Below, piece after piece: positions 8,002 to 18,639 of a stretch of DNA of 64,000 bases (positions are counted from its first letter, which is position 1; each line of letters begins with the position of its first letter). Below the pieces are notes generated by a model. That model saw only the letters and a program-made list of their open reading frames with translations, did not search any database and was not told the DNA's origin. The translations under genes and the position numbers were made by a program. The DNA is from Paenibacillus silagei (lineage in GTDB: Bacteria > Bacillota > Bacilli > Paenibacillales > Paenibacillaceae): assembly GCF_017874735.1 (NCBI RefSeq), contig NZ_JAGGLV010000017.1:62001-126000 (forward strand). Direction: 5' to 3'.

Positions 8002-9786
8002 ATGTTGCCTAAGGAGAAAGTACATAAGCTAAGAGAATGGATGGCGGAGCGCGGGATAGCGGCCTGTGTGGTGTTAAGCGGGGATGCGCACATCAGTGAA
8101 TATGAGGGGGAGCACTGGAAAAGCCGCCGCTGGATTACCGGGTTCACCGGTTCCGCCGGAACGGCTGTGATCACGCTAACGGATGCTGGCTTGTGGACGG
8201 ATGGCAGGTACTACATTCAGGCGGAGCGGGAGCTGGAGGGCTCGGGCATCCGTCTGTTCCGTATGGCTGAACCGGGCGTCCCGCAATGGGATGAATGGCT
8301 GGCAGAGCAATTGCCGCAAGGCGCATGTATGGCGGTAGACGGCAGAACGCTGTCCGTATCCGCTATGAAGGGCTTGCAGGCCAAGCTCGCGGAGAAAGGG
8401 ATTCAGGCGATTACAGACCTCGACCCGGTAGGGGCGATCTGGACGGACCGGCCGGCCATTCCGGCCGAGCCGCTAATGCTGCATGATGAACAGTATGCGG
8501 GACTCAGCCGGGTAGATAAGCTGGAGCAGGTCCGGCAGGCGATGAAGCGTAAGGGGGCTGATTATTATGTGCTGGCTGCGCTGGATGATCTCTGCTGGTT
8601 GTTCAACATCCGGGGACGGGATATTCCGTTCAATCCGTATGTGACTGCTTTTGCCGCAGTAGGGGTACATCATGCAATCTTGTTCGCCGGAGGACATAAG
8701 GCCACCCCGGAAGATAAGGAGACGCTGGCCCGGGATGGCGTGGAGATCAAGGAGTATGATGACATCCTGCCGTTCCTGCAGACGCTCCCGGAAGCGGCTT
8801 CCGTGCTATACGATCCGAATAAAACCGGATATAGCCTGGCGGCTGCCATCCCGGAATCCGCTTCTATTATGGAAGCGCCGGGTCTTGTGGTGGCCCTTAA
8901 GTCGATTAAGAACGAGGTGGAGATCCGTAATATCCGTGATGTCTATTTGAAGGATGCCGTTGCCCTTGTAGGATTGTTCAAATGGCTGCAGGAGACCGTC
9001 CCTGTGCGTCCGGTGACAGAGGTGGAAGCAGACCAGAAGGGGCTGGAGCTGCGCCGGCAGCAGCCGTTATTCGCTGAGCTGAGCTTTTCCAGTATCTCTG
9101 CCTACGGCGCGAATGCTGCGATGATGCACTACTCGCCGTCCGCCGACCATCTGGTGCTGTTGGAAGCTAAGGGATTGTATCTGCTCGACTCGGGTTCACA
9201 CTTCCTGAACGGGACGACTGACATTACCCGCACGCTGGTGCTTGGCGCGCTGACGGATGAGGAGAAGAGAGATTTTACACTGGTGCTGAAGTCTGTGATT
9301 GCGCTCTCTACGGCCAAGTTCCTCTATGGCTCCACCGGATCTACGCTCGATATTCTCGCCCGCAAGCCGATGTGGGACCATGGCCTCGATTACAAGTGTG
9401 GAACCGGACATGGTGTGGGCTATTACTCCAATGTGCATGAAGAGCCGCAGCGGTTCAGCTTCAAGCCGAATGAGGTCCGCCTGGAGCCTGGGATGATTAT
9501 TACGGTAGAGCCGGGAGTCTATAAGGAAGGCCGTCATGGTATCCGTACGGAGAACACGCTGCTGATTACGGAGGATGTGACTACGGAGTTCGGAAGATTC
9601 CTGAAATTTGAAGACCTCTGTTATTTACCGATAGACCTCCGGGCGATTGAGCCGTCTATGCTAAGCAGCGAGGAGCTGGAGTGGGTGAACCATTATCATG
9701 CTGAGGTGTACGATAAGCTGGCTCCGCTGCTGGATGAGGAGCACCGGCTGTGGCTGAAGCGGGAGACGGGGGCTTTGGTGTTGTGA
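8002..9786 (+). CDS. Aminopeptidase P family protein (Xaa-Pro aminopeptidase, M24)
   Basis: 594 residues, the long three-domain form: two creatinase-like N-terminal domains (about 1-310) and a C-terminal pita-bread metallopeptidase domain. Metal ligands are visible in order: Asp in LLDSGSHF (about 394), Asp in GTTDITRT (about 406), His in GTGHGVGYY (about 470), Glu in VEPGVYKEG (about 503) and Glu in IRTENTLL (about 517). The family removes N-terminal residues preceding proline from cytoplasmic peptides, using two metal ions, usually Mn. GAAGGAG lies 9 nt before the ATG. The gene appears monocistronic, with a short GC-rich hairpin after it. Confidence 0.95.
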   Translation: MLPKEKVHKLREWMAERGIAACVVLSGDAHISEYEGEHWKSRRWITGFTGSAGTAVITLTDAGLWTDGRYYIQAERELEGSGIRLFRMAEPGVPQWDEWLAEQLPQGACMAVDGRTLSVSAMKGLQAKLAEKGIQAITDLDPVGAIWTDRPAIPAEPLMLHDEQYAGLSRVDKLEQVRQAMKRKGADYYVLAALDDLCWLFNIRGRDIPFNPYVTAFAAVGVHHAILFAGGHKATPEDKETLARDGVEIKEYDDILPFLQTLPEAASVLYDPNKTGYSLAAAIPESASIMEAPGLVVALKSIKNEVEIRNIRDVYLKDAVALVGLFKWLQETVPVRPVTEVEADQKGLELRRQQPLFAELSFSSISAYGANAAMMHYSPSADHLVLLEAKGLYLLDSGSHFLNGTTDITRTLVLGALTDEEKRDFTLVLKSVIALSTAKFLYGSTGSTLDILARKPMWDHGLDYKCGTGHGVGYYSNVHEEPQRFSFKPNEVRLEPGMIITVEPGVYKEGRHGIRTENTLLITEDVTTEFGRFLKFEDLCYLPIDLRAIEPSMLSSEELEWVNHYHAEVYDKLAPLLDEEHRLWLKRETGALVL

Positions 9787-9804
9787 GGAATAGTAGAATT
9801 GAAA

Positions 9805-9836
9805 CGGCGGGGACCTTGGGGTCTTCGTCTTTTTTA
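9805..9836 (+). terminator. Probable terminator of the aminopeptidase gene
   Basis: A short imperfect hairpin around GGACC-TTGG-GGTC followed by a T-run at 9830-9835. The stem is weak, so confidence is moderate. The rest of 9837-10048 is leader for the SLH protein; no certain promoter was identified in it. Confidence 0.45.
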
Positions 9837-10048
9837 TATGTTTTTGGAATTTTTTTCAGACAAAATATGACAAAAACCCGGCGTAAAGTTAACTTTCCGG
9901 GACCCTGTTAAGGAAGTAATAGACATTTTCGCGAAAAAAATGTAACATCCTTGTTGTGAGTCTTCTGAATAGGATTAACTGGGGAGGGAGTAATAATCTA
10001 ACTATAAGTTAAAATGTGTTGATTGAACTGGGGAGAAGGAGATGGAAT

Positions 10049-13000
10049 ATGTATTCGAAGAAATTAAGAACGGCAGTATCCATGGTTATGGTCGTATTAT
10101 TATCGTTATTAAGTGTGCTTGAGGTATCAGCCGCCCCGTTCAGAGCAGGGGTAGTCTCTAACGACAGGCTCCCGGACGGGACACAAAGGATTACGGTCAA
10201 TAGTGTAGTAGATGTGACTTATAGCGATCTTAAGGTTCTAAATGAGGTTAAGTTCGTACTTATGAAAGAAGATGCCCAGATAGCCAGTAAGGTGAAGGCG
10301 AGAAGTGAAGCCAAGCTGACTGTGCTGGATGCAGTGTATACTTCTATGGAGTACAATTATCTTTCTTTTGAAGGGCTGGCTGCCGGTGAGGAATATTCTC
10401 TCCATGCCGAATATACGGGCGAGCAGGGGCTGGTGGTGACACCCCCGCAGAGCATCCGGGTGCCTTCAGCTACGGGGATTGATATCTCTGTAGAACGTAT
10501 GACTAAGGATTCCAATACATATGAAAGTGCTACACAATCGGAGATCCGCAGCGATGATAAGAATGTAAGGCTTACCATCCTGAATAATGGTGTTCCGCTT
10601 GTGAATGGATCTGTGGCGGTATGGATGAATTATCAGTCTTACAACTATACCACGGATGCGAACGGACAGATTCAGCTTAGGGATAATCATCAATTATCTA
10701 TGAATAGTCCGGTAATGTTCGTATTGCTTAAGCAGGGAAGCGAACAGTATGAGGCTAAGCCTATCTATGTAACTGACCGGGAGCAAGCGGGTACATATAT
10801 GGTGGCTGTCCGTTATCTGGATGCCAAGGGGAAGCTGTTCACCCAGCCGTTCCTGACCAACTCCGGACTCAGTGGAATGGTGAATCAGTTTGCGGTGCCG
10901 GGATATACGGTGCTGGTATTCAGAACGGGAGAGGTGCCTGGAGACTATAAAGCTTATATAGCCACTGAGGACCGTGAAGCTTACGTGTTCCAGATTCCTG
11001 CCTCTTCATTGTACGCAACGGAAGACGGGCTACACAAAGAAATCATCAAGGATGCCAGTGACTACAGCCGGATCAGCTTCCGTGCCTCCTTGGATGGTGA
11101 GCCTGTATATGTAGAGAACTATTCTCTCATTGATAATACCAGGTACAAGCAGATTGGCGATGCAAGAGGTGCTAAGCTCTTTTTCGGGCAAAGTATCTAT
11201 CTTGAGAAGAATAAGGAATATGAATTCACTTCGCTTGCTAGAAATCGTGATACCGGCGTCAATATCTTATTCCGCAATAAAATCACGCCAACCGAAGCAA
11301 AACATGAAATATTCTATGATGGACATTCCCGGGATTTCAGCAAGCTGCAACTTCAGATACCGGCTATGGGGATGGGACGTGGTAAAATAAACATCTCTTA
11401 TCTGAACGAAAGATATAACTATAACCAGATCAGTATGAATCTTGCTGTAGGCGATCATCTGTATGTACCTAAGGGTGAAGAAATTCACCGCTTGACGGCA
11501 AACACTACTTTTGGCGGTGCGGATTCTAACAGCAATCCGAATGAACTTGTATTGAGTTCATACTTCACTCCGTCAGATAATGAGTATACCATCCGTGGAG
11601 GCAGTACTTATAAGGCCGGAATCAGCTTCCGGGTTCCGGGTTCCAATTATTATGACGAGGCTGAACTCCGCAATCAGGTAGTTCTGGGCGAGAATGTAGA
11701 TGTTCTGGTGAAGGTGACAGATGAGTACGAGAATCGTCTTGATCTCAGCAGTAATTATAAGCTGGTCATCACAGATGAGAGCGGTGCAGTGATCTCGGAT
11801 GACTCTCTGTATTGGTCTACTGAGGAGCAGGAAGGCAATCCGCAGCGAATCAACATGCGGAATTGGAAGCCTGCCAAATCAGGCACGTATAAGGTTCAAT
11901 TATTCCCAAATACCTGGATAAATAATGGTTATGTTCAGGGGGAGTTGCTGAGTGAGGCTGAGCTGAAGGTTCTGCCGAAGAACGAATTGGATATTGAGAT
12001 TAGAGGCAATGACGGCAAGCTGGTGGATCTGGTAGACAAGCCATACCTGACCGTTGACCAGGCGCAGAAGGTAACGATTACTGTACGCCAGCATGATACG
12101 GGTGCCCAGGGGCAACCGGTGGCAGGAGTGCAGATCCGCCGTTATGAGGAGGTGCTTGGCACCACCGATGAGCAGGGAACGTTCACCATTCCGGCTGACA
12201 AGGCTTCTTATATAGGTGAGCTGTATTTTAAGAAGACTGATTATTTAGCTAAAAGTGTGTACGTAGCGATCATTGATCCGCAATCGCAGGCTGTCATCCG
12301 TGTACGGGGTCTCGATAAGGCGGAAGGCGGGAACTATGCGGGCGGGATTCCGCTCGATAATGCGAATATCCAGGCTATAGTGAAAAGAAGCGACGGAACT
12401 TCTGCTACCGCCTCTTCTTACATTCGCACTCCCGGATCACAGGGATTCCTGGTAGTAGATTCTCCTTCTGCCGTAGATGTTGATTTCATACGCTACAACA
12501 GAAGCCATAATGGAGTTGAGTCCAAATATGGTTACTACATGTATGGCTCCATTAACACAGAACCCGGCAAGGATTATTCGCTGGTGCTGGATGCAAGACA
12601 AGAGCTTCAGGAAGTCAGCAAGGTTCTATTAGATCAGCCGACAGATGAGTTGTATGTGGTGCGGCGGGACTTGGCAGGGGCGGATTATATCCCTTATGTT
12701 ATCGACAGTAATCCTGCAGATGAGAATTATTTCTACGCAACTCAAGGAACCTATAGCATGCTGGCACATACCCGGTCGGACACTTTTGTATACCGTGATC
12801 AGGTGGTAATCGGTGCAGGAGACAATAGCTTGTCGATGGATGATAGTGCGTCCGCGCTGGCTACGCTGGTGGCGCCTGAATCGGGGACCATCTATGCGGT
12901 TAAATATACGACTGCGGGCCAATCGACACTCCAGGGCTATGCGTTCAATGCCAATCAGGTACAAGTTACCCCTGGCGATGTAGTAGTATCTGTAGACCAA

Positions 13001-15319
13001 ATCAAGGGTGCCATCGAATACCAGTACGATATTCATTTCGCACCTGGAACGCTGCAAGCAGGCACACTAACCCAGATTGCGCCACCGGCCTTGAAAGGGC
13101 TGGATATTGTAGGGTTGCAGAATGGAAAATTAATCCGGCCCGCAGGTACGACCTTGCTTGAGATTGGACTGGTCGATACGGCAGGCAACTCCATCGGACA
13201 AATCAAGAAGCCGCAAATTCTGGTTGCCAATGGCGGATCAAGCAGAGGCAGCAAGAGTCTGTCCCCGGACAAGGCTACCTATGAGCTTCAGGACGAAGCG
13301 GGGAAAGTGCTCTCTACAGAGACGATACAAGGCTACCCGCTAATGGCGGTCTCTTATAATTATGCAGATAACAAATTTTTGACGGACGGTACTTATGTGA
13401 TCAAAGCTTCGATGACTATTGATGGACAGACCTATACCCTGGACAAAAAAGTAATCCTGGAGTCGTCTGGAGGTACTGTGGTTAATCCGGCCCCGAACCC
13501 GCCGGGAAGCGATAATGGTGGTAGCGGCGGCAACACCGGTACGAATCCAAATCCTGCACCGGCACCAGGAGGAAGCGGGCCGGGAGCACCTGGACCAGCA
13601 GCAACACCGGCTGCTCCGGCTCCGGCTGCGGCAACAGGGAATGACGCGAATGTTCAGCAGCAGAATGACAAGCTGCAGGACTTGCTGAAGAATACTTCCG
13701 GCTCTGCGGCAGAGAAGGCTTCGGCGGCCCAGAATGCGCTGTCCAGCATTGCCGAGTCACTCAAATCGGCTAACACGCCTGCACAGGCTGAACAGAACGG
13801 TAAGAGTCTGTCTCTGGCCATGGATACAGCAGCACAGCTGCTGGGAACTATTCAGGATTCCGCAGAGAAACAGAAGATTGTGAGTTCAATTACTCAATTG
13901 ATAGGAAGTGCGCCTTATTTACTGAACAAGCTGGATAGCTCCAGCAAGGCAGTAGAGGTTGCCCAGGCCCTTATTAATAATGCGGCTGCGGTGCTGAATA
14001 ACGCGCAGGGCATCAAGGCTGAAGAGGTTCAGAAGCTGAAGGATGCTGTTATTCATTCCAGCCAGGCCGCGCTTAACAAGGCTGGCGAAGTTACAATTGC
14101 CAAAGAAAATGTAACTGTAGAAGGAAATGCCGTCTCTTCAAAGCTGGATTCGGGATTCATCAGCGCACAGATTGAAACGGCCAAGCAGGCATTAGCATCA
14201 GTCGCTGGAGAGCTGACAAGCAAGCTTGGGGCCGGAACAGCTGCTGACCTGAAGCTGAGCCTGACGGTGAAGGTACCTCCGGTGGATAAAGGGATTCATA
14301 AGCTCAACACCACGCTTCCCTCCGAGATTCTTACCCTGGTGCGGGAGAATGATATTGCCGGATTGAAGATTCAAATGGATCAGACGGCATTTACCATTGA
14401 GCCGGATACCTTCGGTAAGGTTGAGGCAGGCCAGAAGATTAATCTGGCAGCAGAAGTTGTACAGAATGCTGTGATTAACAAACCCCGTCAGGCAGAACCG
14501 CTGGCTAACATCCCAGTGATGGAATTCAGTGCTTCTGTTGGCGGCCAGCCGGTGAAGAGCTTCGCTAAGCCGATCGATGTGACCTTTGATGTGTCAGCCA
14601 TTGATATTTCGAAATATTCGGAGGCGAATCTGGAGAATCTGACCGTGTACGTCCTGAATGAGGAGAGTCTTACCTGGGAAGCGGTTGGGGGTAAATATGA
14701 TCCTGTTACTCAAACTGTAACTGCGCCGAGAGGACACTTCAGCAAGTACACTGTGATGCTTGGAGCTGCTGCATTCACAGATGTGCCTGCCAGTCACTGG
14801 GCAGTGAAAGAGATCAATTACCTGTTGACCAAGGGAATTCTTGACGAAGGCGGAGCATTTGCTCCATCTGACAAGATTACCCGCGAGCAGTTCGCGGCAA
14901 TGATCGCCAGAGCTTACGGACTGAATGGTGAGGGAGTGGTCTTGCCGTTTAAGGATATCAAGACAACGAATCCTTATGCGGATGAGATTGCTGCGGCTTA
15001 TGCAGCCGGGATCATTAACGGCAAATCACCGGCAGCTTTTGACCCTGAGGCAACCATCACCCGTGAGGAGATCGCAACGATGCTTGCACGGGCACTTACA
15101 ACGTATAACGGCAAATCGGCTGTTGCCCAGCCGGAAGCATTGATTGCCTCCTTCACAGATGGAGCCAAAATATCGAAATGGGCGGCATCCAGTGTGGCAT
15201 TGACCAAGAGTATGCATCTGTTCGAAGGCTTCGGGGATCAGAGCTTCCGTCCTGCCCAGACCGCCAGTAAAGCAGAGGCTGCGGCCTTGATCTACCGGTT
15301 ATATCAGTTGAAATACTGA
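10049..15319 (+). CDS. Large secreted S-layer homology (SLH) domain surface protein
   Basis: 1756 residues from ATG 10049, which has AAGGAG 7 nt upstream; an upstream in-frame GTG lacks a site. A signal peptide (MYSKKLRTAVSMVMVVLLSL, cleavage near VSA-APF) is followed by about 1100 residues rich in beta-strand, with carboxypeptidase-regulatory/Ig-like stretches. A Pro/Gly/Ala-rich linker (about 1147-1197) and an Ala/Lys/Gln-rich helical segment (about 1200-1400) follow. Three SLH domains form the C-terminus (about 1573-1756; FTDVPASHWAVKEINYLLTK, then FKDIKTTNPYADEI, then FTDGAKISKW). SLH domains attach proteins to pyruvylated secondary wall polysaccharide. The N-terminal function is not recognised; adhesion or matrix roles are possible. 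Confidence 0.9.
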   Translation: MYSKKLRTAVSMVMVVLLSLLSVLEVSAAPFRAGVVSNDRLPDGTQRITVNSVVDVTYSDLKVLNEVKFVLMKEDAQIASKVKARSEAKLTVLDAVYTSMEYNYLSFEGLAAGEEYSLHAEYTGEQGLVVTPPQSIRVPSATGIDISVERMTKDSNTYESATQSEIRSDDKNVRLTILNNGVPLVNGSVAVWMNYQSYNYTTDANGQIQLRDNHQLSMNSPVMFVLLKQGSEQYEAKPIYVTDREQAGTYMVAVRYLDAKGKLFTQPFLTNSGLSGMVNQFAVPGYTVLVFRTGEVPGDYKAYIATEDREAYVFQIPASSLYATEDGLHKEIIKDASDYSRISFRASLDGEPVYVENYSLIDNTRYKQIGDARGAKLFFGQSIYLEKNKEYEFTSLARNRDTGVNILFRNKITPTEAKHEIFYDGHSRDFSKLQLQIPAMGMGRGKINISYLNERYNYNQISMNLAVGDHLYVPKGEEIHRLTANTTFGGADSNSNPNELVLSSYFTPSDNEYTIRGGSTYKAGISFRVPGSNYYDEAELRNQVVLGENVDVLVKVTDEYENRLDLSSNYKLVITDESGAVISDDSLYWSTEEQEGNPQRINMRNWKPAKSGTYKVQLFPNTWINNGYVQGELLSEAELKVLPKNELDIEIRGNDGKLVDLVDKPYLTVDQAQKVTITVRQHDTGAQGQPVAGVQIRRYEEVLGTTDEQGTFTIPADKASYIGELYFKKTDYLAKSVYVAIIDPQSQAVIRVRGLDKAEGGNYAGGIPLDNANIQAIVKRSDGTSATASSYIRTPGSQGFLVVDSPSAVDVDFIRYNRSHNGVESKYGYYMYGSINTEPGKDYSLVLDARQELQEVSKVLLDQPTDELYVVRRDLAGADYIPYVIDSNPADENYFYATQGTYSMLAHTRSDTFVYRDQVVIGAGDNSLSMDDSASALATLVAPESGTIYAVKYTTAGQSTLQGYAFNANQVQVTPGDVVVSVDQIKGAIEYQYDIHFAPGTLQAGTLTQIAPPALKGLDIVGLQNGKLIRPAGTTLLEIGLVDTAGNSIGQIKKPQILVANGGSSRGSKSLSPDKATYELQDEAGKVLSTETIQGYPLMAVSYNYADNKFLTDGTYVIKASMTIDGQTYTLDKKVILESSGGTVVNPAPNPPGSDNGGSGGNTGTNPNPAPAPGGSGPGAPGPAATPAAPAPAAATGNDANVQQQNDKLQDLLKNTSGSAAEKASAAQNALSSIAESLKSANTPAQAEQNGKSLSLAMDTAAQLLGTIQDSAEKQKIVSSITQLIGSAPYLLNKLDSSSKAVEVAQALINNAAAVLNNAQGIKAEEVQKLKDAVIHSSQAALNKAGEVTIAKENVTVEGNAVSSKLDSGFISAQIETAKQALASVAGELTSKLGAGTAADLKLSLTVKVPPVDKGIHKLNTTLPSEILTLVRENDIAGLKIQMDQTAFTIEPDTFGKVEAGQKINLAAEVVQNAVINKPRQAEPLANIPVMEFSASVGGQPVKSFAKPIDVTFDVSAIDISKYSEANLENLTVYVLNEESLTWEAVGGKYDPVTQTVTAPRGHFSKYTVMLGAAAFTDVPASHWAVKEINYLLTKGILDEGGAFAPSDKITREQFAAMIARAYGLNGEGVVLPFKDIKTTNPYADEIAAAYAAGIINGKSPAAFDPEATITREEIATMLARALTTYNGKSAVAQPEALIASFTDGAKISKWAASSVALTKSMHLFEGFGDQSFRPAQTASKAEAAALIYRLYQLKY

Positions 15320-15333
15320 ATGATATCTAAACT

Positions 15334-15376
15334 CAAAAAAGCAGCGGTTCTCCCGGTATTGGAGAATCGCTGCTTT
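15334..15376 (-). terminator. Terminator of the sensor kinase operon (may also serve the SLH gene)
   Basis: Inverted repeat with core GCAGCGGTTCTCC / GGAGAATCGCTGC and a 7-nt loop. The A-run on the left (15335-15340) becomes a T-run on the minus strand, so it is best suited to terminate the minus-strand operon. Confidence 0.8.
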
Positions 15377-15414
15377 GTGTTGTGGTCAAAAGTCTGAGCT
15401 GTATAACTACAGGA

Positions 15415-18400
15415 TCACTCCCGCCTCCGCTCAGGAATCACAAAGGATACCGTAGTGCCAACTTCGGGCTGGCTGCGGATGACGAGGCCTTCGCCGTAGA
15501 GCTGAGTCAGGCGGCGATTGGTGTTCAGCAGGCCGATGCCGCGGTGGGCCCGGAAGGTGTCGTCGAGCAGACGGGCCACCTGTTCCCCGCTCATGCCCTT
15601 GCCGTTGTCCTCCACTTCGAAGGAGGTGTATCCCTTCTGGCGGTGAATGCGGATCTGGAGCTTGCCTCCGGCTTTGCGGCTTAGCAGGCCGTGTCTGACG
15701 GCGTTCTCCACCAGCGGCTGTAGGGTGAGCGGAGGAAGCAGCAGCTCGATGCCGGGATCAACCTCCCATTCGATCTGCAGACGTTCCTCGAAGCGGGCCT
15801 TCTCAATGAAGAGATAGGATTCTACCAGCTCCAGCTCATGGGATAATCCGACGAGCTGCTGCGAGTTCATATAATCGAAGCTGATGCGCAGGTAGGAGGA
15901 GAAGGCTTCTCCGAGATCGCGCATCTTCGGCTGGTCGAATTCACTCAGCGCCATCAGTGCGTTCAGCGTGTTGAACAGGAAGTGCGGCTGAATCTGTGCC
16001 TGCAGGTAAGCTGCCTCCATCCGCAGGCTCTGGTTGATGGACTGCTTCAGTCCGGTCAGCGAGCGTACCCGGTACTTCAGCTCCAGCGCGTCCACCGGCT
16101 TGGCGACATAATCGTTGGCCCCGGCCAAGAAGCCGGTATAGATGTCCGCCGGCTGGTTGCGGGCGGTGAGCAGCAGGATCGGCAGCTCCGAGAGGGAGAA
16201 GCGCTGCCGGACGATCCGTGTTAATTCATAGCCGGACATATACGGCATCATCACATCGGCGATCAGCAGATCCCACGGCTCGGTGCCAAGCAGCTCCAAG
16301 GCTTCCCCGGCGCTGGTGGCGGTGACCAATTGATAATGCTCTGCCGAGAGCATGCTGGAGAGCACCTTCAGATTGACCGGATCATCATCGACAGCCAGGA
16401 TCAGAGACTTGGCCGACTGAGAGGCGTCCTGTATCTGCGGCGGAGCCGTTAACTCTATAGGGACTGTGAGATTGCGGATATCGGACTGTTGTAATAGCAG
16501 CCGGTTCTCCTCAAGCAGCAGTCCCTTCAGATCCGGGTTGTCCGGCTGCCTTGCGGCATCTGTATCCTGACCCGTCCTCTCCCGGGCCCCAGCAGAGGAG
16601 GCCAGCGGAAGAGTGAAGGTGAACACGGACCCTTTTCCCGGCTCAGAGTCTAGTGTAAGGTCTCCTCCGTGCAGCTCCGTCAGCTGCTTGCTGATGCTTA
16701 AGCCCAGACCGATGCCGCCTCCGTCAATGATGCCTTTGCTGCCCTGTTCATAGGGCGAGAAGATCCGCGCCTGCGTCTCCTTGTCGATCCCTGCCCCGGT
16801 ATCGGCTACACTAATCCAAGCAAGCTTGCCGTCGTTAACGGCGGAGACGGTGACTGTTCCGGCCTGCGTGTATTTGATGGCATTGTGCAGCAGGTTATAC
16901 AGAATCTGCACAATCCGCTTCTCATCACCCCAGACCGGGGGCAATGAAGCAGGCAGCTCATTACGCAGCTGCAGGCGTTTGCCCTCGATCATGAATTCGA
17001 ACATCCCCAGTACGCCCGAGACCAGTGAACCCATGGCCAGAGGCTCACGCTGCAGCACAATCCGCTTCTCCTGCAGACGGGTCACATCGAGCAGATCGTT
17101 AAGCATCAGGGACATCCTGTGGCTGATCGTAATGAGCAGCTCCAGATCCTTAGAGCTCTGTTCGTCCAGCACCTGTTGTTCCTTGGAGGCTACAGTCTGG
17201 GCAATGCTGATAATGCCGTGCAGCGGTGTCCGCAGCTCATGGGAGGTATTCGCCAGGAATTCGTCCTTCTTCTGGTCGCTCTCCTTCAGTTGCTGGTTGA
17301 GCAGCCGGTTCTCCTCTGCATTGCGGAAGTACCGCTTGAACCAGTAGGAGGAGAAGCCAATAATTGCGGCAATGACATCTATAGGATAATATAGGATACT
17401 TCCCTTGGCATTGGATTCCATGGCCCCGCCAATGACGCTGGAGCCGATAGCGGCGGCAGCAAACAGCAGGAAGAAGGAATCCTGCTCCTGCCGCATCACC
17501 ATCCGGCCAATAGAATAGATGACTCCGACTACCGGAAGCAGGTAGAGGACGGAGAAGAACAGTCTGGCATAGACCACGTAATGTGCCGGTAAGATCAGAA
17601 CATAGGCGGTGTAGACCAGGAGACCCAGCAGATAGATTTTGAACAGACGGCCGGGGCGCTCGTAGGCAGAGAAGCTGCGCGTCAGCAGTAGCATGAACAG
17701 GGACAACGCAGGGTAGGCCAGCATTTTGAGCTTCAGTGCCCAGGTATAGTTAATGGGGAACCAGAGCAGGAGAATCGTATCGTTATCGGCTACAATGGTA
17801 GTTGCTACTGCCATCAGCAGGAGGAAGAAGAGCAGGAACGCCCGCTGCTTCCGGTTAAAAAAGAATAAAATCCCCGCATACAGCGCATGCAGCAGCATGA
17901 TCATGAACGCTACCAGCTGGAAGCCGAGTGAATACATCCGCTCGCTATCCACCGCTGCTTGGGAGCCGAAACGGATCGACCTCACAATCCCGCCCTCCAG
18001 CGGATGGTCGTAGTTGGCTGCCCGGACGAGGAGAACAATCTCCTGTCTTCCCGGATTCTCGTAGGCTGCGGTGTAAGAGACCGCCTTAGGGATATAGTCC
18101 CCGCTATCCGTGGACAGCTTCCCGAAGCTGGTCTCTCTCTGCTCGTTAATATCGATGCTGGAGGTGGCCTGAATCCGCTGAATCCAGAAGCCGTAAGGCT
18201 CGGTCTGTGACGGATCTATAAGGATACGCAGCTTGTATGTACCATAGCCCAGAGAGGATTGCTCCCCTTCCGGGAAGCCGCTGCTCCAATCACCGGGAAC
18301 CTGGACAACATGCGGTGTGGCCGCAGCAAGTGCGGCGGAATCCTCATAGCCCAGTAGCTGGCCGGGATAGAACTCCCATTCTCCATCCAGCTGGATGGAC

Positions 18401-18603
18401 GGGGAATTCACGAAGTCCCAGCCCCGCATATCCAGCACACCTTGCTGTGCCTCGGGATGCTCAGACGCCGTATTGGCATTGAACCACAGATAGCGCAGAC
18501 TGATCAGAATGGTTAGGTAGAGAAGCAGCAATAGAGCATGCTTAGGGTTGAATCTGGCTCGCGCCTTCATTAGGTGTGTACTCATCGAGGTTATGTTCAT
18601 CAT
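15415..18603 (-). CDS. Hybrid sensor histidine kinase with 7TM-DISM input, REC and a second LytS-type kinase module
   Basis: 1062 residues. Order: N-terminal membrane helix (25-42), extracellular 7TMR-DISM jelly-roll domain (about 50-210), seven membrane helices (about 220-420), HisKA with FLANTSHELRTPLHG (phospho-His near 454) and HATPase with GIGLGLSISKQL. Then comes a receiver domain with LIADVMMP (Asp near 784), and finally a His_kinase/LytS module (AQIQPHFLFNTLNAL, His near 873) with its own HATPase (DNGKGMSG). Two kinase modules of different class in one chain are characteristic of large Paenibacillus hybrids. No response regulator gene is adjacent. The start is uncertain: no clear ribosome-binding site precedes ATG 18603, and an in-frame stop lies just upstream. 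Confidence 0.93.
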   Translation of the reverse strand: MMNITSMSTHLMKARARFNPKHALLLLLYLTILISLRYLWFNANTASEHPEAQQGVLDMRGWDFVNSPSIQLDGEWEFYPGQLLGYEDSAALAAATPHVVQVPGDWSSGFPEGEQSSLGYGTYKLRILIDPSQTEPYGFWIQRIQATSSIDINEQRETSFGKLSTDSGDYIPKAVSYTAAYENPGRQEIVLLVRAANYDHPLEGGIVRSIRFGSQAAVDSERMYSLGFQLVAFMIMLLHALYAGILFFFNRKQRAFLLFFLLLMAVATTIVADNDTILLLWFPINYTWALKLKMLAYPALSLFMLLLTRSFSAYERPGRLFKIYLLGLLVYTAYVLILPAHYVVYARLFFSVLYLLPVVGVIYSIGRMVMRQEQDSFFLLFAAAAIGSSVIGGAMESNAKGSILYYPIDVIAAIIGFSSYWFKRYFRNAEENRLLNQQLKESDQKKDEFLANTSHELRTPLHGIISIAQTVASKEQQVLDEQSSKDLELLITISHRMSLMLNDLLDVTRLQEKRIVLQREPLAMGSLVSGVLGMFEFMIEGKRLQLRNELPASLPPVWGDEKRIVQILYNLLHNAIKYTQAGTVTVSAVNDGKLAWISVADTGAGIDKETQARIFSPYEQGSKGIIDGGGIGLGLSISKQLTELHGGDLTLDSEPGKGSVFTFTLPLASSAGARERTGQDTDAARQPDNPDLKGLLLEENRLLLQQSDIRNLTVPIELTAPPQIQDASQSAKSLILAVDDDPVNLKVLSSMLSAEHYQLVTATSAGEALELLGTEPWDLLIADVMMPYMSGYELTRIVRQRFSLSELPILLLTARNQPADIYTGFLAGANDYVAKPVDALELKYRVRSLTGLKQSINQSLRMEAAYLQAQIQPHFLFNTLNALMALSEFDQPKMRDLGEAFSSYLRISFDYMNSQQLVGLSHELELVESYLFIEKARFEERLQIEWEVDPGIELLLPPLTLQPLVENAVRHGLLSRKAGGKLQIRIHRQKGYTSFEVEDNGKGMSGEQVARLLDDTFRAHRGIGLLNTNRRLTQLYGEGLVIRSQPEVGTTVSFVIPERRRE

Positions 18604-18639
18604 ACGGTTTCAATTCGACATCTGTGATAGTTCTCCTGC

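Noticed and set aside
15382-18482. Plus-strand frames opposite the hybrid kinase, and similar antisense frames opposite GH94, GH3, IMPDH and hem genes
   Set aside because: These are shadow frames of GC-rich coding sequence, without start signals or family features.
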